From Polyangium sp. y55x31 (GTDB lineage: Bacteria; Myxococcota_A; Polyangia; Polyangiales; Polyangiaceae): DNA of 64,000 bases. The stretch spans positions 1 through 64,000 of the forward strand of contig NZ_JARZHG010000002.1 in NCBI RefSeq assembly GCF_029946505.1, given 5' to 3'. Positions 9,349-17,919 of this stretch are shown here, in pieces. Under the pieces are notes generated by a model that saw nothing but the letters and a program-made list of their open reading frames with translations, made no database searches and was not told the DNA's origin. How positions within the stretch are numbered: position 1 is the stretch's first letter; the number at the start of each line of letters is the position of its first letter. The translations under genes and the position numbers were made by a program.

Positions 9349-10299
9349 ATGTCGACCCTCACCCAACGTGTGCTTTGCATCCTGCTCGCGGCCCCCTTGC
9401 TCGTGTTTGCCGTGCCCTCGTGCAGTGACGGGACCAGCTCCTCGGGTTCTGGCGGGGCGGGCTCGGGGACGGGAGGCATGGGCGGCGCGGGCGGCGCGGG
9501 GGGAGGTTCGAGCTCGTCGAGCGGCGGTAGCGGCGGCACCGGCGGCACCGGCGGCACGCCGACGCCCGTCGCTTGCCTCAACCAGTTCTACGAGTGCGGC
9601 GACGGCGACGACAACGACGGCGACGGACGCATCGATTCGAACGATCCCGACTGCCTCGGCGCATGCGACAACACCGAGGGCAGCTACTTCGGCGGCATCC
9701 CTGGCTCGGTGGGCCAGGCGTGTATCGTCGACTGCTACTTCGACGCCGATTCGGGCGCCGGCAACGACGGCTGCTACTGGAACCACAACTGCGACCCGCT
9801 CGCCGTCGCGCCGAACTTCTATCCGGAGAAGTACGAGCAGCAGCAGTGCAAGTACGACACGCAAGCCATGACGCCCGGGACGCCCCTCGGCTGTACCGAG
9901 CTCTCGCAAGGCCAGTCCCAGGAGTGCTACGACTACTGCAAGCCGCTCGTGCCGAACGGCTGCGATTGTTTCGGCTGCTGCGAGCTACCCGCAGGCAGCA
10001 AGAAGTACGTCTGGCTCGGCTCCGAGAACCCGAACGGTAGCGGGAGCTGCACCCTCGACGTGCTCTCCGATCCGGACAAGTGCCAGCCCTGCACGCCGGT
10101 CCCCGGCTGCAACAACGATTGTGATGTCTGCGAGCTCTGCGTCGGCAAAAACGAGCTTCCGCCCGAGTGCATGATGATGGATGGTGGCACGACCGGGCAA
10201 TGCGAAGCCGGTGTCCAGCCCTGCGGCCTGAAAGGGCAAGACCCCTGCCCCGTCAATAGTTATTGCGTCACCGGCTGCTGCCAGGAGATTCCGAAGTAG
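9349..10299 (+). CDS. Cysteine-rich lipoprotein with Gly/Ser linker and acidic repeat
   Basis: 316-residue predicted lipoprotein. A type II signal peptide ends in a VPSC lipobox and is followed by a Gly/Ser/Thr linker (about 28-65) of the kind that tethers myxobacterial surface proteins. The mature part opens with an acidic DGDDNDGDGRID segment that could bind calcium, then has many cysteines, some spaced like disulfide pairs. ATG 9349 is supported by AAAGGAGG at 9335-9342; the frame is open further upstream but lacks a signal peptide there. No enzymatic domain is recognised. It is adjacent and convergent to the GH5/CBM3 pair, so a role at the cell surface during polymer degradation is possible but unproven. 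Confidence 0.8.
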   Translation: MSTLTQRVLCILLAAPLLVFAVPSCSDGTSSSGSGGAGSGTGGMGGAGGAGGGSSSSSGGSGGTGGTGGTPTPVACLNQFYECGDGDDNDGDGRIDSNDPDCLGACDNTEGSYFGGIPGSVGQACIVDCYFDADSGAGNDGCYWNHNCDPLAVAPNFYPEKYEQQQCKYDTQAMTPGTPLGCTELSQGQSQECYDYCKPLVPNGCDCFGCCELPAGSKKYVWLGSENPNGSGSCTLDVLSDPDKCQPCTPVPGCNNDCDVCELCVGKNELPPECMMMDGGTTGQCEAGVQPCGLKGQDPCPVNSYCVTGCCQEIPK

Positions 10300-10313
10300 C
10301 CCGCCTACGAACG

Positions 10314-11381
10314 TCACTCGTCCTGCATACGCGCCCGGACGAACACGCCGTGCCCCTTCAGGTACGTGCTCGTCCACCCGCCCGTGACGGGGGCGTTGGG
10401 TGCGAGAATGCAGCTCGAATCCTGCCCGCAATTGTCGAGCTTCCAGGCGGTCCAGCCGATTCCGTGCGTGTTCATCCACTCGTGCCAGAGGCGAGCGGCG
10501 TCGAGGCATACCTGCCCGTCGGTCCCCCCGTCGGCGTGCGTGGCCCCCCACTCCGTCACGAGCATGGGCAGCCCTTTGGCGCGGGCCCCGTCGGCCTTGC
10601 CGCGCAAGAAATCCGTGTGGGTACACGCATAGAAATGCAACGTGTAAAGGAGGTTCGTCCCGGCCACCGGTGACTCCGCGGCGCGGTCCACGTCCTGCGA
10701 CCAGTTCGGCGTGCCGAGCACGATCACGTTGTCCGGATCCTTCGCGCGGATCGCCGCGATCACGGCCTCGTGATACGGCTTCAGCGTGCCCTGCCAATCG
10801 AGATCCAAGGGCTCGTTGAACGGCTCGTAGATCACGTTGGGGTTGTCGCCGTATTTCGTGGCCATCTCGCTGAAGAACTGCACGGCCTGATCCTTGTGCT
10901 GGTGCGCATTGTGATCGTGCCAGTCGATGATCACGTACACGCCCGCAGCGATCGCATTGTCGACGATCTGCTCCACCTGGCTCCGCGCCTTGTCGGGGTT
11001 CGTCAGGTACGCCCCGTCCGGCTCGACGCCCATCGCGGCGCGGATCACGGTCGCGCGCCAGTTGTTTCGCATCCAGCGCAAGGCCTCGAGGTTCTGCGCG
11101 AACCCCTCGTTCTCCCAATTCAGCCACATGCTGCTCGGGCCCTTGAGCTGCATGCGCTCGCCGTGTTCGTCGCGGAGCTCCGTGCCGACCACCTCGAGCT
11201 GCCCATGAAGCTCGACCGGCGTGGGGCCCATGTCCCCTGCGCCGACATCGTCGTCCGAGCCCGTGTCCCGGGGATCGATGGTCACCGGCGGGTTCTGGCT
11301 CTGGGCGCTCCCGGGATCACACCCCCCGGCGCCCATGCCAATGAGCCCGCACGCGACGAGGACACACGCGTATCGACTCAC
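10314..11381 (-). CDS. Glycoside hydrolase family 5 endoglucanase (lipoprotein)
   Basis: About 355 residues; likely cleaves internal beta-1,4-glucosidic bonds of cellulose at the cell surface. A signal peptide with a GAGGC lipobox precedes a short linker and a GH5 TIM barrel. The acid/base lies in FNEP (E190), the nucleophile in VTEWG (E277), with supporting WHDHNAH and LHFYA motifs, the pattern of GH5 cellulases. The start is GTG 11381, whose bases overlap the TGA stop of the upstream CBM3 gene (GTGA), so translation is probably coupled. The partner CBM3 protein supplies the binding function that this enzyme lacks. Substrate specificity (cellulose versus mannan) is not certain from motifs alone. 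Confidence 0.9.
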   Translation of the reverse strand: MSRYACVLVACGLIGMGAGGCDPGSAQSQNPPVTIDPRDTGSDDDVGAGDMGPTPVELHGQLEVVGTELRDEHGERMQLKGPSSMWLNWENEGFAQNLEALRWMRNNWRATVIRAAMGVEPDGAYLTNPDKARSQVEQIVDNAIAAGVYVIIDWHDHNAHQHKDQAVQFFSEMATKYGDNPNVIYEPFNEPLDLDWQGTLKPYHEAVIAAIRAKDPDNVIVLGTPNWSQDVDRAAESPVAGTNLLYTLHFYACTHTDFLRGKADGARAKGLPMLVTEWGATHADGGTDGQVCLDAARLWHEWMNTHGIGWTAWKLDNCGQDSSCILAPNAPVTGGWTSTYLKGHGVFVRARMQDE

Positions 11382-12157
11382 GGCTCCACCCCCCAGACGA
11401 GCGAGCCATTGTGGTAGAGTGTGACCTTGTCCCAATCGGTGAACGCTGTTTTCGTCGGGTCGAACGAGTAATCGTTCGTCTCGTCGTACGCCGCGTAATC
11501 CATCTTGTTGTATCGAGCCTGGATCTCTCCGCTCTGCTGACCCGGCGCGAGGACGTCGGCGCCGCTGAACGATACCTCCAGGTAATGGTCGGCGTTCGCG
11601 CCCGAGGTCGTCAGGAACGCGCCCGACACCTTGCCACAGCCGACGAACGCATAGTCGCAGTGGAACACCTCGGTCTGCGAGCCGTTCGGCTCCAGCGTGT
11701 AGTAATATCGAATCTGGAGCTCGGCGAGCGGCACGGAGACATCGCTGCCGTTCACGATGTTGAAATGCGGCTTGATCTCGGCATTCGTCGCGTTGGTATC
11801 CGATGCCTTGTACTGAACGTGCAAACCGGTCGGCGGCGCGCCGCCCGCGCCCGAGGAGCTGGAGCTGCTCGAGCTGCTCGAGCTCGAGGAACTGCTCGCG
11901 CTGGAGCTCGAACTGCTCGCGCTGGAGCTCGAGCTGCTCGAGCTCGAAGAACTGCTCGCGCTGGAGCTCGAACTGCTCGCGCCGCCCGCGCCGCCCGGTC
12001 CGCCGCCGCCCGCGCCGCCAGGACCTGCGCCGCCGGCTCCGGGCGTGAGGCCGCTCCGGTCCGGCTCGACTCCATAAGCACAGGCCGCGAGCAGCGCGGC
12101 GACCGAGACGAGGATCCCCTTCCTGGCGGACGACACAACGAAGCCTCTCGTTCGCAT
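11378..12157 (-). CDS. CBM3 cellulose-binding lipoprotein with poly-Ser linker
   Basis: 259 residues without a catalytic domain. A signal peptide with an LLAAC lipobox is followed by a Gly-rich stretch and a poly-Ser linker of about 45 residues. A C-terminal family 3 carbohydrate-binding module of about 150 residues includes LHVQYKA, IKPHFNIVN, IRYYYT, and a C-terminal DYSFDP...VTLYHNG pattern typical of CBM3. It should bind crystalline cellulose and hold cells or the neighbouring GH5 on the fibre. ATG 12157 has AAGGGAG just upstream, while the open frame continues to 12535 across the divergent transporter start and is rejected. First gene of a two-gene unit with GH5, sharing a 4-nt start/stop overlap. 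Confidence 0.9.
   Translation of the reverse strand: MRTRGFVVSSARKGILVSVAALLAACAYGVEPDRSGLTPGAGGAGPGGAGGGGPGGAGGASSSSSSASSSSSSSSSSSSASSSSSSASSSSSSSSSSSSSSSGAGGAPPTGLHVQYKASDTNATNAEIKPHFNIVNGSDVSVPLAELQIRYYYTLEPNGSQTEVFHCDYAFVGCGKVSGAFLTTSGANADHYLEVSFSGADVLAPGQQSGEIQARYNKMDYAAYDETNDYSFDPTKTAFTDWDKVTLYHNGSLVWGVEP
11851..11983. repeat. Tandem repeat encoding the Ser linker (60-nt period)
   Basis: Within the CBM3 gene, 11881-11940 and 11941-11982 repeat with a 60-nt period and one visible mismatch (11888 versus 11948). Shorter 21-nt sub-units are built from GAGCTC and CTGCTCG blocks. It encodes poly-Ser with occasional Ala. Such arrays can gain or lose units, so linker length may vary between strains. 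Confidence 0.8.
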
Positions 12158-12207
12158 GATGAACTCCCTTCCCCCGTCCCGAGAGAACACGCGCCGGCGG
12201 GACCGAG

Positions 12208-12222
12208 GCATCGCCAATGCCA
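12208..12222 (-). promoter_or_regulatory. Sigma-54-like -24/-12 promoter of the CBM3-GH5 unit
   Basis: On the minus strand TGGCATTGGCGATGC has GG and GC dinucleotides separated by exactly 10 nt, as in sigma-54 promoters, about 50 nt upstream of the CBM3 start. An enhancer-binding activator site was not identified. Confidence 0.4.
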
Positions 12223-12272
12223 TATCATGGTCGGCTGAAAAGATCGACGACACGAGCCGCGTCGAAGCGACC

Positions 12273-12302
12273 TTGACGCTCGGCGAAAAATGCGGGTAGC
12301 GT
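12273..12302 (+). promoter_or_regulatory. Candidate sigma-70 promoter of the transporter operon
   Basis: TTGACG (12273-12278) and TAGCGT (12297-12302) with an 18-nt spacer. Predicted start about 12309. GAGGAG at 12304-12309 precedes ATG 12321. If transcription begins at 12309, translation might instead start at ATG 12342. Confidence 0.35.
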
Positions 12303-12320
12303 CGAGGAGAAACGAATTCG

Positions 12321-14018
12321 ATGGCCTTGGAAGATTCCTCGATGACACGAATGCGATGGCCTCGCCGGCGTTTTTTGGCCGCGACGCTCCTCGCCCCGCT
12401 CGCGAGCGCGTGCTCCGGGCGGCGCGGCGCGCGGCGTGATCCCGGCGGTGTCCTCACGGTGTCGACCGAGCAGCAGGCCTCCTGGGTACGCAACTTCAAT
12501 CCCTTGCTCGCGCCGGGCAACATCCGCTGGCCCACGCGGGCGGGAATCTACGAGCCCCTTTTCATCTACGACACCATCAACGGAAAACTCGTCCCGTGGC
12601 TGTCGACCGGCGCCACCTGGAGCCCCGACAAACGAACGCTCCATTGTACCCTCCGCCCCGGCGTGACCTGGTCCGACGGTGAGCCCTTCACCGCCGACGA
12701 CGTCGTCTTCACCTTCGAGATCCTCAGTCGCCACAAGGCGCTCGATCTCTGCGGCGTCTGGTCCTTCCTCGACGACGTGAAGGCGCGCGGCCCGGACGTG
12801 GTGGTGTTCTCCCTGAAAAAACAATACGTCCCGGGGCTCGTCTACCTCGGCCACCAGCCCATCGTGCCGCGGCACGTGTGGCGGGACGTGAAAGACCCGG
12901 TCACGTTCACGAACGAGCGCCCCGTGGCCACCGGGCCCTTCACCGAAATCACGGTCTTTCAGAATCAGGTCTACGAGCTCGGCCGAAACCCGCGGTACTG
13001 GCAGCCGGGCAAACCTGCTCTCCGGGGGCTCCGCTTCCCCGCGTATCCCGGCAACGATCAGGCGACGCTCGCGCTGCTCCACGGCGAGGTCGACTGGGCC
13101 GGCAACTTCGTGCCCGACGTCGAGCGGATCTTCGTCGCGAAGGATCCGGCCCACCACCATTACTGGTTCCCGCTCGTGGGCGGCACCGTCATGCTCTATC
13201 CCAACGCCGCGCGCGCCCCGCTCTCGGACGAACGCGTGCGCAAGGCGATCAGCATGTCGATCGATCGCGCCCTGCTCGTGAAGGTCGCGATGTACGGTTA
13301 TACCCGCCCCGCGGACGCGACCGGCCTCCACGACGGATACGCGCGTTTTCGCAGCGCCGAGGCCGCCGCGGCCGGCGACTGGATCACGCACGACATCGAC
13401 CGCGCCGGACGACTGCTCGACGAGGCCGGTTATCCGCGCGGCGCGGATGGCCTTCGCGCTTCGGCCGACGGCGCGCCGCTCACGCTCGACGTCCACGTGG
13501 TCACGGGCTGGTCCGACTGGATCCGCGCCGCGCAGATCATCGCCCAGGGCTTGCGCGCGCTCGGCGTCACCTCGGCCGCACGCGCGTACGACTTCAGCGC
13601 CTTCTTCGAGAAGCTCCAGAAAGGCGCGTTCGACCTCTCACTCGGCTGGTCCTCGGACGAGCCAACGCCGTATCATTTTTATCGTGATCTGATGGGCACG
13701 GCGACCCTGCGGCCCCTCGGCGATCCTGCCGCGCGCAACTGGCACCGGTTCGGCAGCGAGGAGGCCGACGCCCTGCTCGCGGAATTCGAGGGGGCTTCCG
13801 ACGAGCGCGACGAGATGCGCCTCTCGCACGCGCTCGAGCGCCTGTTCGCCGCGCGTGCGCCCGTGATCCCGCTCTTCCCGAACCCGGCCTGGGCCGCGTT
13901 CAACACCCGCCATTTCGAGGGTTTTCCGAGCGCGCAGGATCCGTACGCCAAACCCTCCCCTTACAGCGCGCCGGAGTGCTTGCTCGTCCTCACGCGGCTC
14001 ACGCCGCGGGGCGCGTGA
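12321..14018 (+). CDS. ABC transporter substrate-binding lipoprotein, Opp/Dpp family (SBP_bac_5)
   Basis: 565-residue solute-binding protein of the cluster-C (oligopeptide/oligosaccharide) type. The N-terminus has twin arginines, a hydrophobic stretch and an LASAC lipobox. The body shows the family pattern YEPLF, then PGVTWSDGEPFTADDVVFTFE, and later VRKAISMSIDR. Such proteins usually bind peptides, but Opp-like systems for cello- and manno-oligosaccharides are known from Thermotogales and archaea. Here the gene heads an operon ending in a GH1 beta-glucosidase, so cellodextrin binding is the best inference. ATG 12342 is an alternative start that leaves a tighter signal peptide. Confidence 0.85.
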   Translation: MALEDSSMTRMRWPRRRFLAATLLAPLASACSGRRGARRDPGGVLTVSTEQQASWVRNFNPLLAPGNIRWPTRAGIYEPLFIYDTINGKLVPWLSTGATWSPDKRTLHCTLRPGVTWSDGEPFTADDVVFTFEILSRHKALDLCGVWSFLDDVKARGPDVVVFSLKKQYVPGLVYLGHQPIVPRHVWRDVKDPVTFTNERPVATGPFTEITVFQNQVYELGRNPRYWQPGKPALRGLRFPAYPGNDQATLALLHGEVDWAGNFVPDVERIFVAKDPAHHHYWFPLVGGTVMLYPNAARAPLSDERVRKAISMSIDRALLVKVAMYGYTRPADATGLHDGYARFRSAEAAAAGDWITHDIDRAGRLLDEAGYPRGADGLRASADGAPLTLDVHVVTGWSDWIRAAQIIAQGLRALGVTSAARAYDFSAFFEKLQKGAFDLSLGWSSDEPTPYHFYRDLMGTATLRPLGDPAARNWHRFGSEEADALLAEFEGASDERDEMRLSHALERLFAARAPVIPLFPNPAWAAFNTRHFEGFPSAQDPYAKPSPYSAPECLLVLTRLTPRGA

Positions 14019-14045
14019 GGCGAAAGGTTCACGAGGAAACGGCAC

Positions 14046-15023
14046 GTGCGATACCTCCTGCGACAGCTCGGCCTGTACATCCTCGCGGCCTGGGCCTCGC
14101 TCACCCTCAATTTCATCGTCCCGCGCCTCGCGCCCGGTGATCCGGCCTCCGCGATGTTCGCGCGTTACAAAGGACAGCTCCAGCCCGAGGCGCTCGCGGC
14201 GCTGCGCGAGGCGTTCGGCTTCACGGGCGGCCCCTTGCACGAGCAATACGCGGCCTACCTCGCGCACCTCTTCCGCGGCGACCTCGGCGTATCCGTCGCG
14301 TATTTCCCGGCCAAGGTCACGGACGTCCTCGCCATGGGGCTCGGCTGGACGGCGCTGCTCACGGGCTCCTCCGTGGTCGTCGCGTTCGCCCTCGGATCGC
14401 TGCTCGGCGTGATCGCGGCGTGGCGCCGCGGCGGCGCGTTCGACACGACGCTGCCGCCGCTCCTCGTGTTCCTCGGCGCGTTTCCTTATTTCTGGCTCGC
14501 GATGATGCTGCTTTACGGCTTCGGCTTCACGCTCGACGTGCTGCCGCTGCGCCACGCGTATGCCGACACGCTCGCGCCCTCGCTGAGCTTCTCGTTCGTC
14601 GCGAGCGTCGCCGAGCACCTCCTCTTGCCGGCGACCTCGATCGTCCTCGCGAGCGTGGGCGGCTGGATGCTCTCCATGCGCAGCTCGATGATCGGCGTCC
14701 TCGCCGAGGATTACGTCACGATGGCGCACGCGAAGGGCCTGTCGCCGCTCCGGATCATGTTCCATTATGCGGCGCGAAACGCGCTCCTGCCGAACGTCAC
14801 CGGCTTTGGCATGGCGCTCGGGTTCGTCCTCGGCGGCTCGTTGCTCACCGAGATCGTCTTTTCGTACCCGGGCCAAGGGTATCTCCTCGTGCAGGCGGTT
14901 CGTAGCCAGGACTATCCGCTGATGCAGGGCATCTTCCTGACGATCACCATGGCCGTGCTCGCCGCGAACTTCCTCGTGGACGTGCTTTACGTATGGCTCG
15001 ACCCGCGGACGCGCGGGCGCTGA
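14046..15023 (+). CDS. ABC transporter permease, DppB/OppB type
   Basis: 325-residue inner-membrane permease (GTG start) with about six membrane helices. The N-terminal helix and LAPGDPAS motif are typical of DppB/OppB. A C-terminal BPD_transp_1 segment contains the EAA-like loop YVTMAHAKGLS followed by AARNALLPNVT. It pairs with the next permease to form the channel. It lies 27 nt after the binding protein gene and 19 nt before the second permease, so they are surely co-transcribed. Confidence 0.92.
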   Translation: MRYLLRQLGLYILAAWASLTLNFIVPRLAPGDPASAMFARYKGQLQPEALAALREAFGFTGGPLHEQYAAYLAHLFRGDLGVSVAYFPAKVTDVLAMGLGWTALLTGSSVVVAFALGSLLGVIAAWRRGGAFDTTLPPLLVFLGAFPYFWLAMMLLYGFGFTLDVLPLRHAYADTLAPSLSFSFVASVAEHLLLPATSIVLASVGGWMLSMRSSMIGVLAEDYVTMAHAKGLSPLRIMFHYAARNALLPNVTGFGMALGFVLGGSLLTEIVFSYPGQGYLLVQAVRSQDYPLMQGIFLTITMAVLAANFLVDVLYVWLDPRTRGR

Positions 15024-15042
15024 GGGCTCGGGGGCGCATCCG

Positions 15043-15942
15043 ATGGGCAGCACGAAGATCCCTCGAAAAGCCGCCGTGGGCCTCGCCATCCTCGGGGTGT
15101 TTTTCCTGATGGCGCTCGTCGGGCCCCTCGTCGCTCCGTACGACCCCTCGGCGTTCGTCGACATCCCGCTGCAGCCGCCCTCGCGCGCGCACCTGCTCGG
15201 GACCACGGGGCAAGGGCAAGACGTTTGGTCTCAAACGATCGCAGGCGCGAGGGCCTCACTGCTCGTCGGCTTCGTGGCTGGACTCGCGATGACCACGATC
15301 GGCGCGACCGTCGGGGCGATTGCGGGCACGTTCGGCGGCCTCGTCGACGACGTGCTCTCGCTGCTCACGAACGTCTCGCTCGTCATTCCGGGTTTGCCCC
15401 TGGCCGTGGTGCTCGCGGCATATCTGCCCGCGGGCACGAGGGCGCTGCTCGTCGTGCTCGTCGCGACGGGCTGGGCCTGGAACGCGCGGGTGATCCGCGC
15501 GCAGGTGCTCTCGCTCCGCAACAAGGATTTCGTCGCCGCCGCGATCGTCACGGGCGAGAGCAGGCTGCACATCGTCTTTCGCGAGATCCTGCCCAACATG
15601 ACGTCGGTCCTCGCGTCGTGCTTCATCAGCGCGACGGTGTACGCGATCGGCGCGCAGGTCGGCCTCGAGTTTCTCGGGCTCGGCGACATGAGCGTCGTCA
15701 CGTGGGGGACGAACCTCTACTGGGCCAGCAACGACGCCGCGCTGCTCACGGGCGCGTGGTGGACGCTCGTCCCGACGGGCCTCTCCGTCGCGCTCGTGGG
15801 CACGGCGCTCGTCCTCGTGAGCTTCTCCCTCGACGAGATCACGAACCCGCGCCTGCGCGCCGTGAGCGACTGGACACGCGCCCTCGCCGCGCGTGGCATC
15901 CGACCCGGCGCATCGACGCCGGTCGTGAGGGACCATGGGTAG
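15043..15942 (+). CDS. ABC transporter permease, DppC/OppC type
   Basis: 299 residues, about six membrane helices. An N-terminal LVGPLVAPYDP segment is characteristic of DppC/OppC. The central LLGTTGQGQDV block resembles the GTDxxGRDV motif, and an EAA-like loop contains VTGESRLHIVFREILPN. It forms a heterodimer with the upstream permease. The 3' end overlaps the start of the first ATPase gene by 8 nt (15935-15942), indicating translational coupling. Confidence 0.92.
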   Translation: MGSTKIPRKAAVGLAILGVFFLMALVGPLVAPYDPSAFVDIPLQPPSRAHLLGTTGQGQDVWSQTIAGARASLLVGFVAGLAMTTIGATVGAIAGTFGGLVDDVLSLLTNVSLVIPGLPLAVVLAAYLPAGTRALLVVLVATGWAWNARVIRAQVLSLRNKDFVAAAIVTGESRLHIVFREILPNMTSVLASCFISATVYAIGAQVGLEFLGLGDMSVVTWGTNLYWASNDAALLTGAWWTLVPTGLSVALVGTALVLVSFSLDEITNPRLRAVSDWTRALAARGIRPGASTPVVRDHG

Positions 15943-16900
15943 CGCGCCCCTCCTTGCGGTCGAGGAGCTCGTCGTCGCGTACCAGACGCCGTCGGGCCCC
16001 GTGCGCGCCGTCGACCGCGTGTCGTTCGTCCTCGAGCGCGGCGAAGTCCTCGGCCTCGTGGGCGAGTCGGGCAGCGGCAAATCGACCGTCGCGCAGGCGC
16101 TCGCGCGTATCCTCGCGCCGCCCGCGATGATCACGGGCGGCCGCGTGCTCTTCGAGGGCCACGATGTCCTCGCCATGAACGAGGACGAGCTGCGTCGCTT
16201 CCGCTGGCGCAAGATGTCCTTCGTCCTCCAGAGCGCCATGAACGCGCTCTCGCCCGTCCTGACGATCGGCGATCAGATCATCGACGTCCTCGTCACGCAC
16301 GAACGGACGAGCAAGCGCGTCGCGCGCGAGCGGGCCGCTCACCTGCTCGAGCTCGTCGGCATCGATCCCACGCGGCTCGCGAGTCATCCACACGAGCTTT
16401 CGGGCGGCATGCGTCAACGTGTTGGCATCGCCCTCGCGCTCGCCCTCCATCCGCCGCTCGTCGTCATGGACGAACCGACGACGGCGCTCGACGTGGTGGT
16501 CCAGCACGAGGTGCTCTCGAAGATCGCCGAGCTGAAGGAGAAGCTCGGTTTGTCCGTGCTCTTCATCACGCACGACATGTCGATCGTGTCGCAGTTCGCG
16601 ACGCGCATCGGCGTGCTCTACGCGGGCCGCCTCGTGGAGACGGCGCCCACGCGCGAGCTCTTCCGCGCGCCGCGGCATCCCTACACGAAAGGCCTGCTCG
16701 GCTCGTTCGTCTCGATCCACGGCCCGCGCCGGAAGCTCGTCGGCATCCCCGGCTCTCCCCCCGATCTGCGTCGTCTGCCCGCAGGCTGCGCCTTCCGCGC
16801 GCGTTGCGGCGAGGCCGCCGCGCAGTGCGCGACGGAAGCGCCCGTGCTGCGCGTGATCGCCGAGGACCACCACACCGCTTGCCACGTCGTGTCCCCATGA
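15935..16900 (+). CDS. ABC transporter ATPase, DppD/OppD type
   Basis: 321 residues. Walker A GESGSGKST, Q-loop VLQSAMNALSP, signature LSGGMRQRV, Walker B VVMDEPTTALD, and H-loop ITHDMS are all intact. The C-terminal oligopeptide/dipeptide extension carries the cysteine cluster (GCAFRARC, later C residues) that forms an Fe-S or metal site in OppD-type subunits. It works with the next ATPase to energise uptake. The stop overlaps the next start as ATGA at 16897-16900. Confidence 0.93.
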   Translation: MGSAPLLAVEELVVAYQTPSGPVRAVDRVSFVLERGEVLGLVGESGSGKSTVAQALARILAPPAMITGGRVLFEGHDVLAMNEDELRRFRWRKMSFVLQSAMNALSPVLTIGDQIIDVLVTHERTSKRVARERAAHLLELVGIDPTRLASHPHELSGGMRQRVGIALALALHPPLVVMDEPTTALDVVVQHEVLSKIAELKEKLGLSVLFITHDMSIVSQFATRIGVLYAGRLVETAPTRELFRAPRHPYTKGLLGSFVSIHGPRRKLVGIPGSPPDLRRLPAGCAFRARCGEAAAQCATEAPVLRVIAEDHHTACHVVSP

Positions 16901-17904
16901 GCGTGCCCGATCGAACGCCCCCGCTCCTCGAAGCGCAGCACCTCGGCAAGCTCTACCGGGTCGGAGGATGGCTGCGCCCGAAACACCTCCGGGCCTTGCA
17001 CGACGCGTCCTTCACGCTCGGCCATCGCGAGATCCTCGCGCTCGTCGGCGAGTCGGGCAGCGGAAAGAGCACCATCGCGCGGCTCTGCGTGCGCCTCGAA
17101 GCGCCGACGAGCGGGCGCATCCTGCTCGACGGCCGCGACGTCCAAGGCGAAGCGCGAGGCCACGCGACGCTCGCCTATCGCCGCCGCGTGCAGATGATCT
17201 TCCAGGACCCCTTCGGCTCGCTGAACCCCGCGCGCACGATCGGAAAACACCTCGAACGCCCGCTGCTCCTGCATGGCAAAACCAAAACGAGCGCCGATCT
17301 CACCACGCGCGTCCACGCCTTGCTCGACACCGTGGGCCTCGTCCCCGCGCCCGAGGTGGCCGCGAAATACCCGCAAGAGCTCTCCGGCGGGCAACGTCAA
17401 CGCGTCGCCATCGCACGCGCCCTCGCCGTGGAGCCGGATCTCATCCTCGCGGACGAACCCGTGAGCATGCTCGACGTCTCGATCCGCGCCGACATCCTCA
17501 ACCTGATGCTCGACCTCAAAGAGAAGCGCGGCATCTCGTTCCTGTACATCACGCACGACCTCGCGAGCGCGCGGTACGTCGCAGACCGGATGATGGTGAT
17601 GTACGCCGGTCACATCGTGGAATCGGGGCCGAGCGAGGCGCTCCTGCAAAAACCATTGCACCCGTACACGAAGCTCCTGCTCTCGGCGATCCCCGACCTC
17701 GAAGGCTCGTTCGCCCGCGGCCTGCCCGCGCGATCCGGCGCGCCCGCGCTCGTCGATCCGCCGCCGGGATGCCCCTTCGCCGCGCGTTGCCCCGATGTCG
17801 CCGACGTTTGTCGGCGCGAGACCCCGCGCCCCGTCTCCCACGACGAGGGCCGCGTCGTCCGCTGTCATCTGTACCCCGAGCCCCCTCGGACCCGAAGCGA
17901 GTAA
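16897..17904 (+). CDS. ABC transporter ATPase, DppF/OppF type
   Basis: 335 residues. Walker A GESGSGKST, Q-loop MIFQDPFGSLNPA, signature LSGGQRQRVAIAR, Walker B LILADEPVSMLD and H-loop YITHDLAS are present, followed by the family C-terminal Cys motif (GCPFAARCPDVADVC). ATG 16897 begins at the level of the first conserved strand (LLEAQHLGKLY) and uses the ATGA overlap. The open frame reaches further upstream but inside the previous gene. The beta-glucosidase begins 15 nt downstream, linking import to hydrolysis. Confidence 0.93.
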   Translation: MSVPDRTPPLLEAQHLGKLYRVGGWLRPKHLRALHDASFTLGHREILALVGESGSGKSTIARLCVRLEAPTSGRILLDGRDVQGEARGHATLAYRRRVQMIFQDPFGSLNPARTIGKHLERPLLLHGKTKTSADLTTRVHALLDTVGLVPAPEVAAKYPQELSGGQRQRVAIARALAVEPDLILADEPVSMLDVSIRADILNLMLDLKEKRGISFLYITHDLASARYVADRMMVMYAGHIVESGPSEALLQKPLHPYTKLLLSAIPDLEGSFARGLPARSGAPALVDPPPGCPFAARCPDVADVCRRETPRPVSHDEGRVVRCHLYPEPPRTRSE

Positions 17905-17919
17905 ACCCAGCGAGGCACC

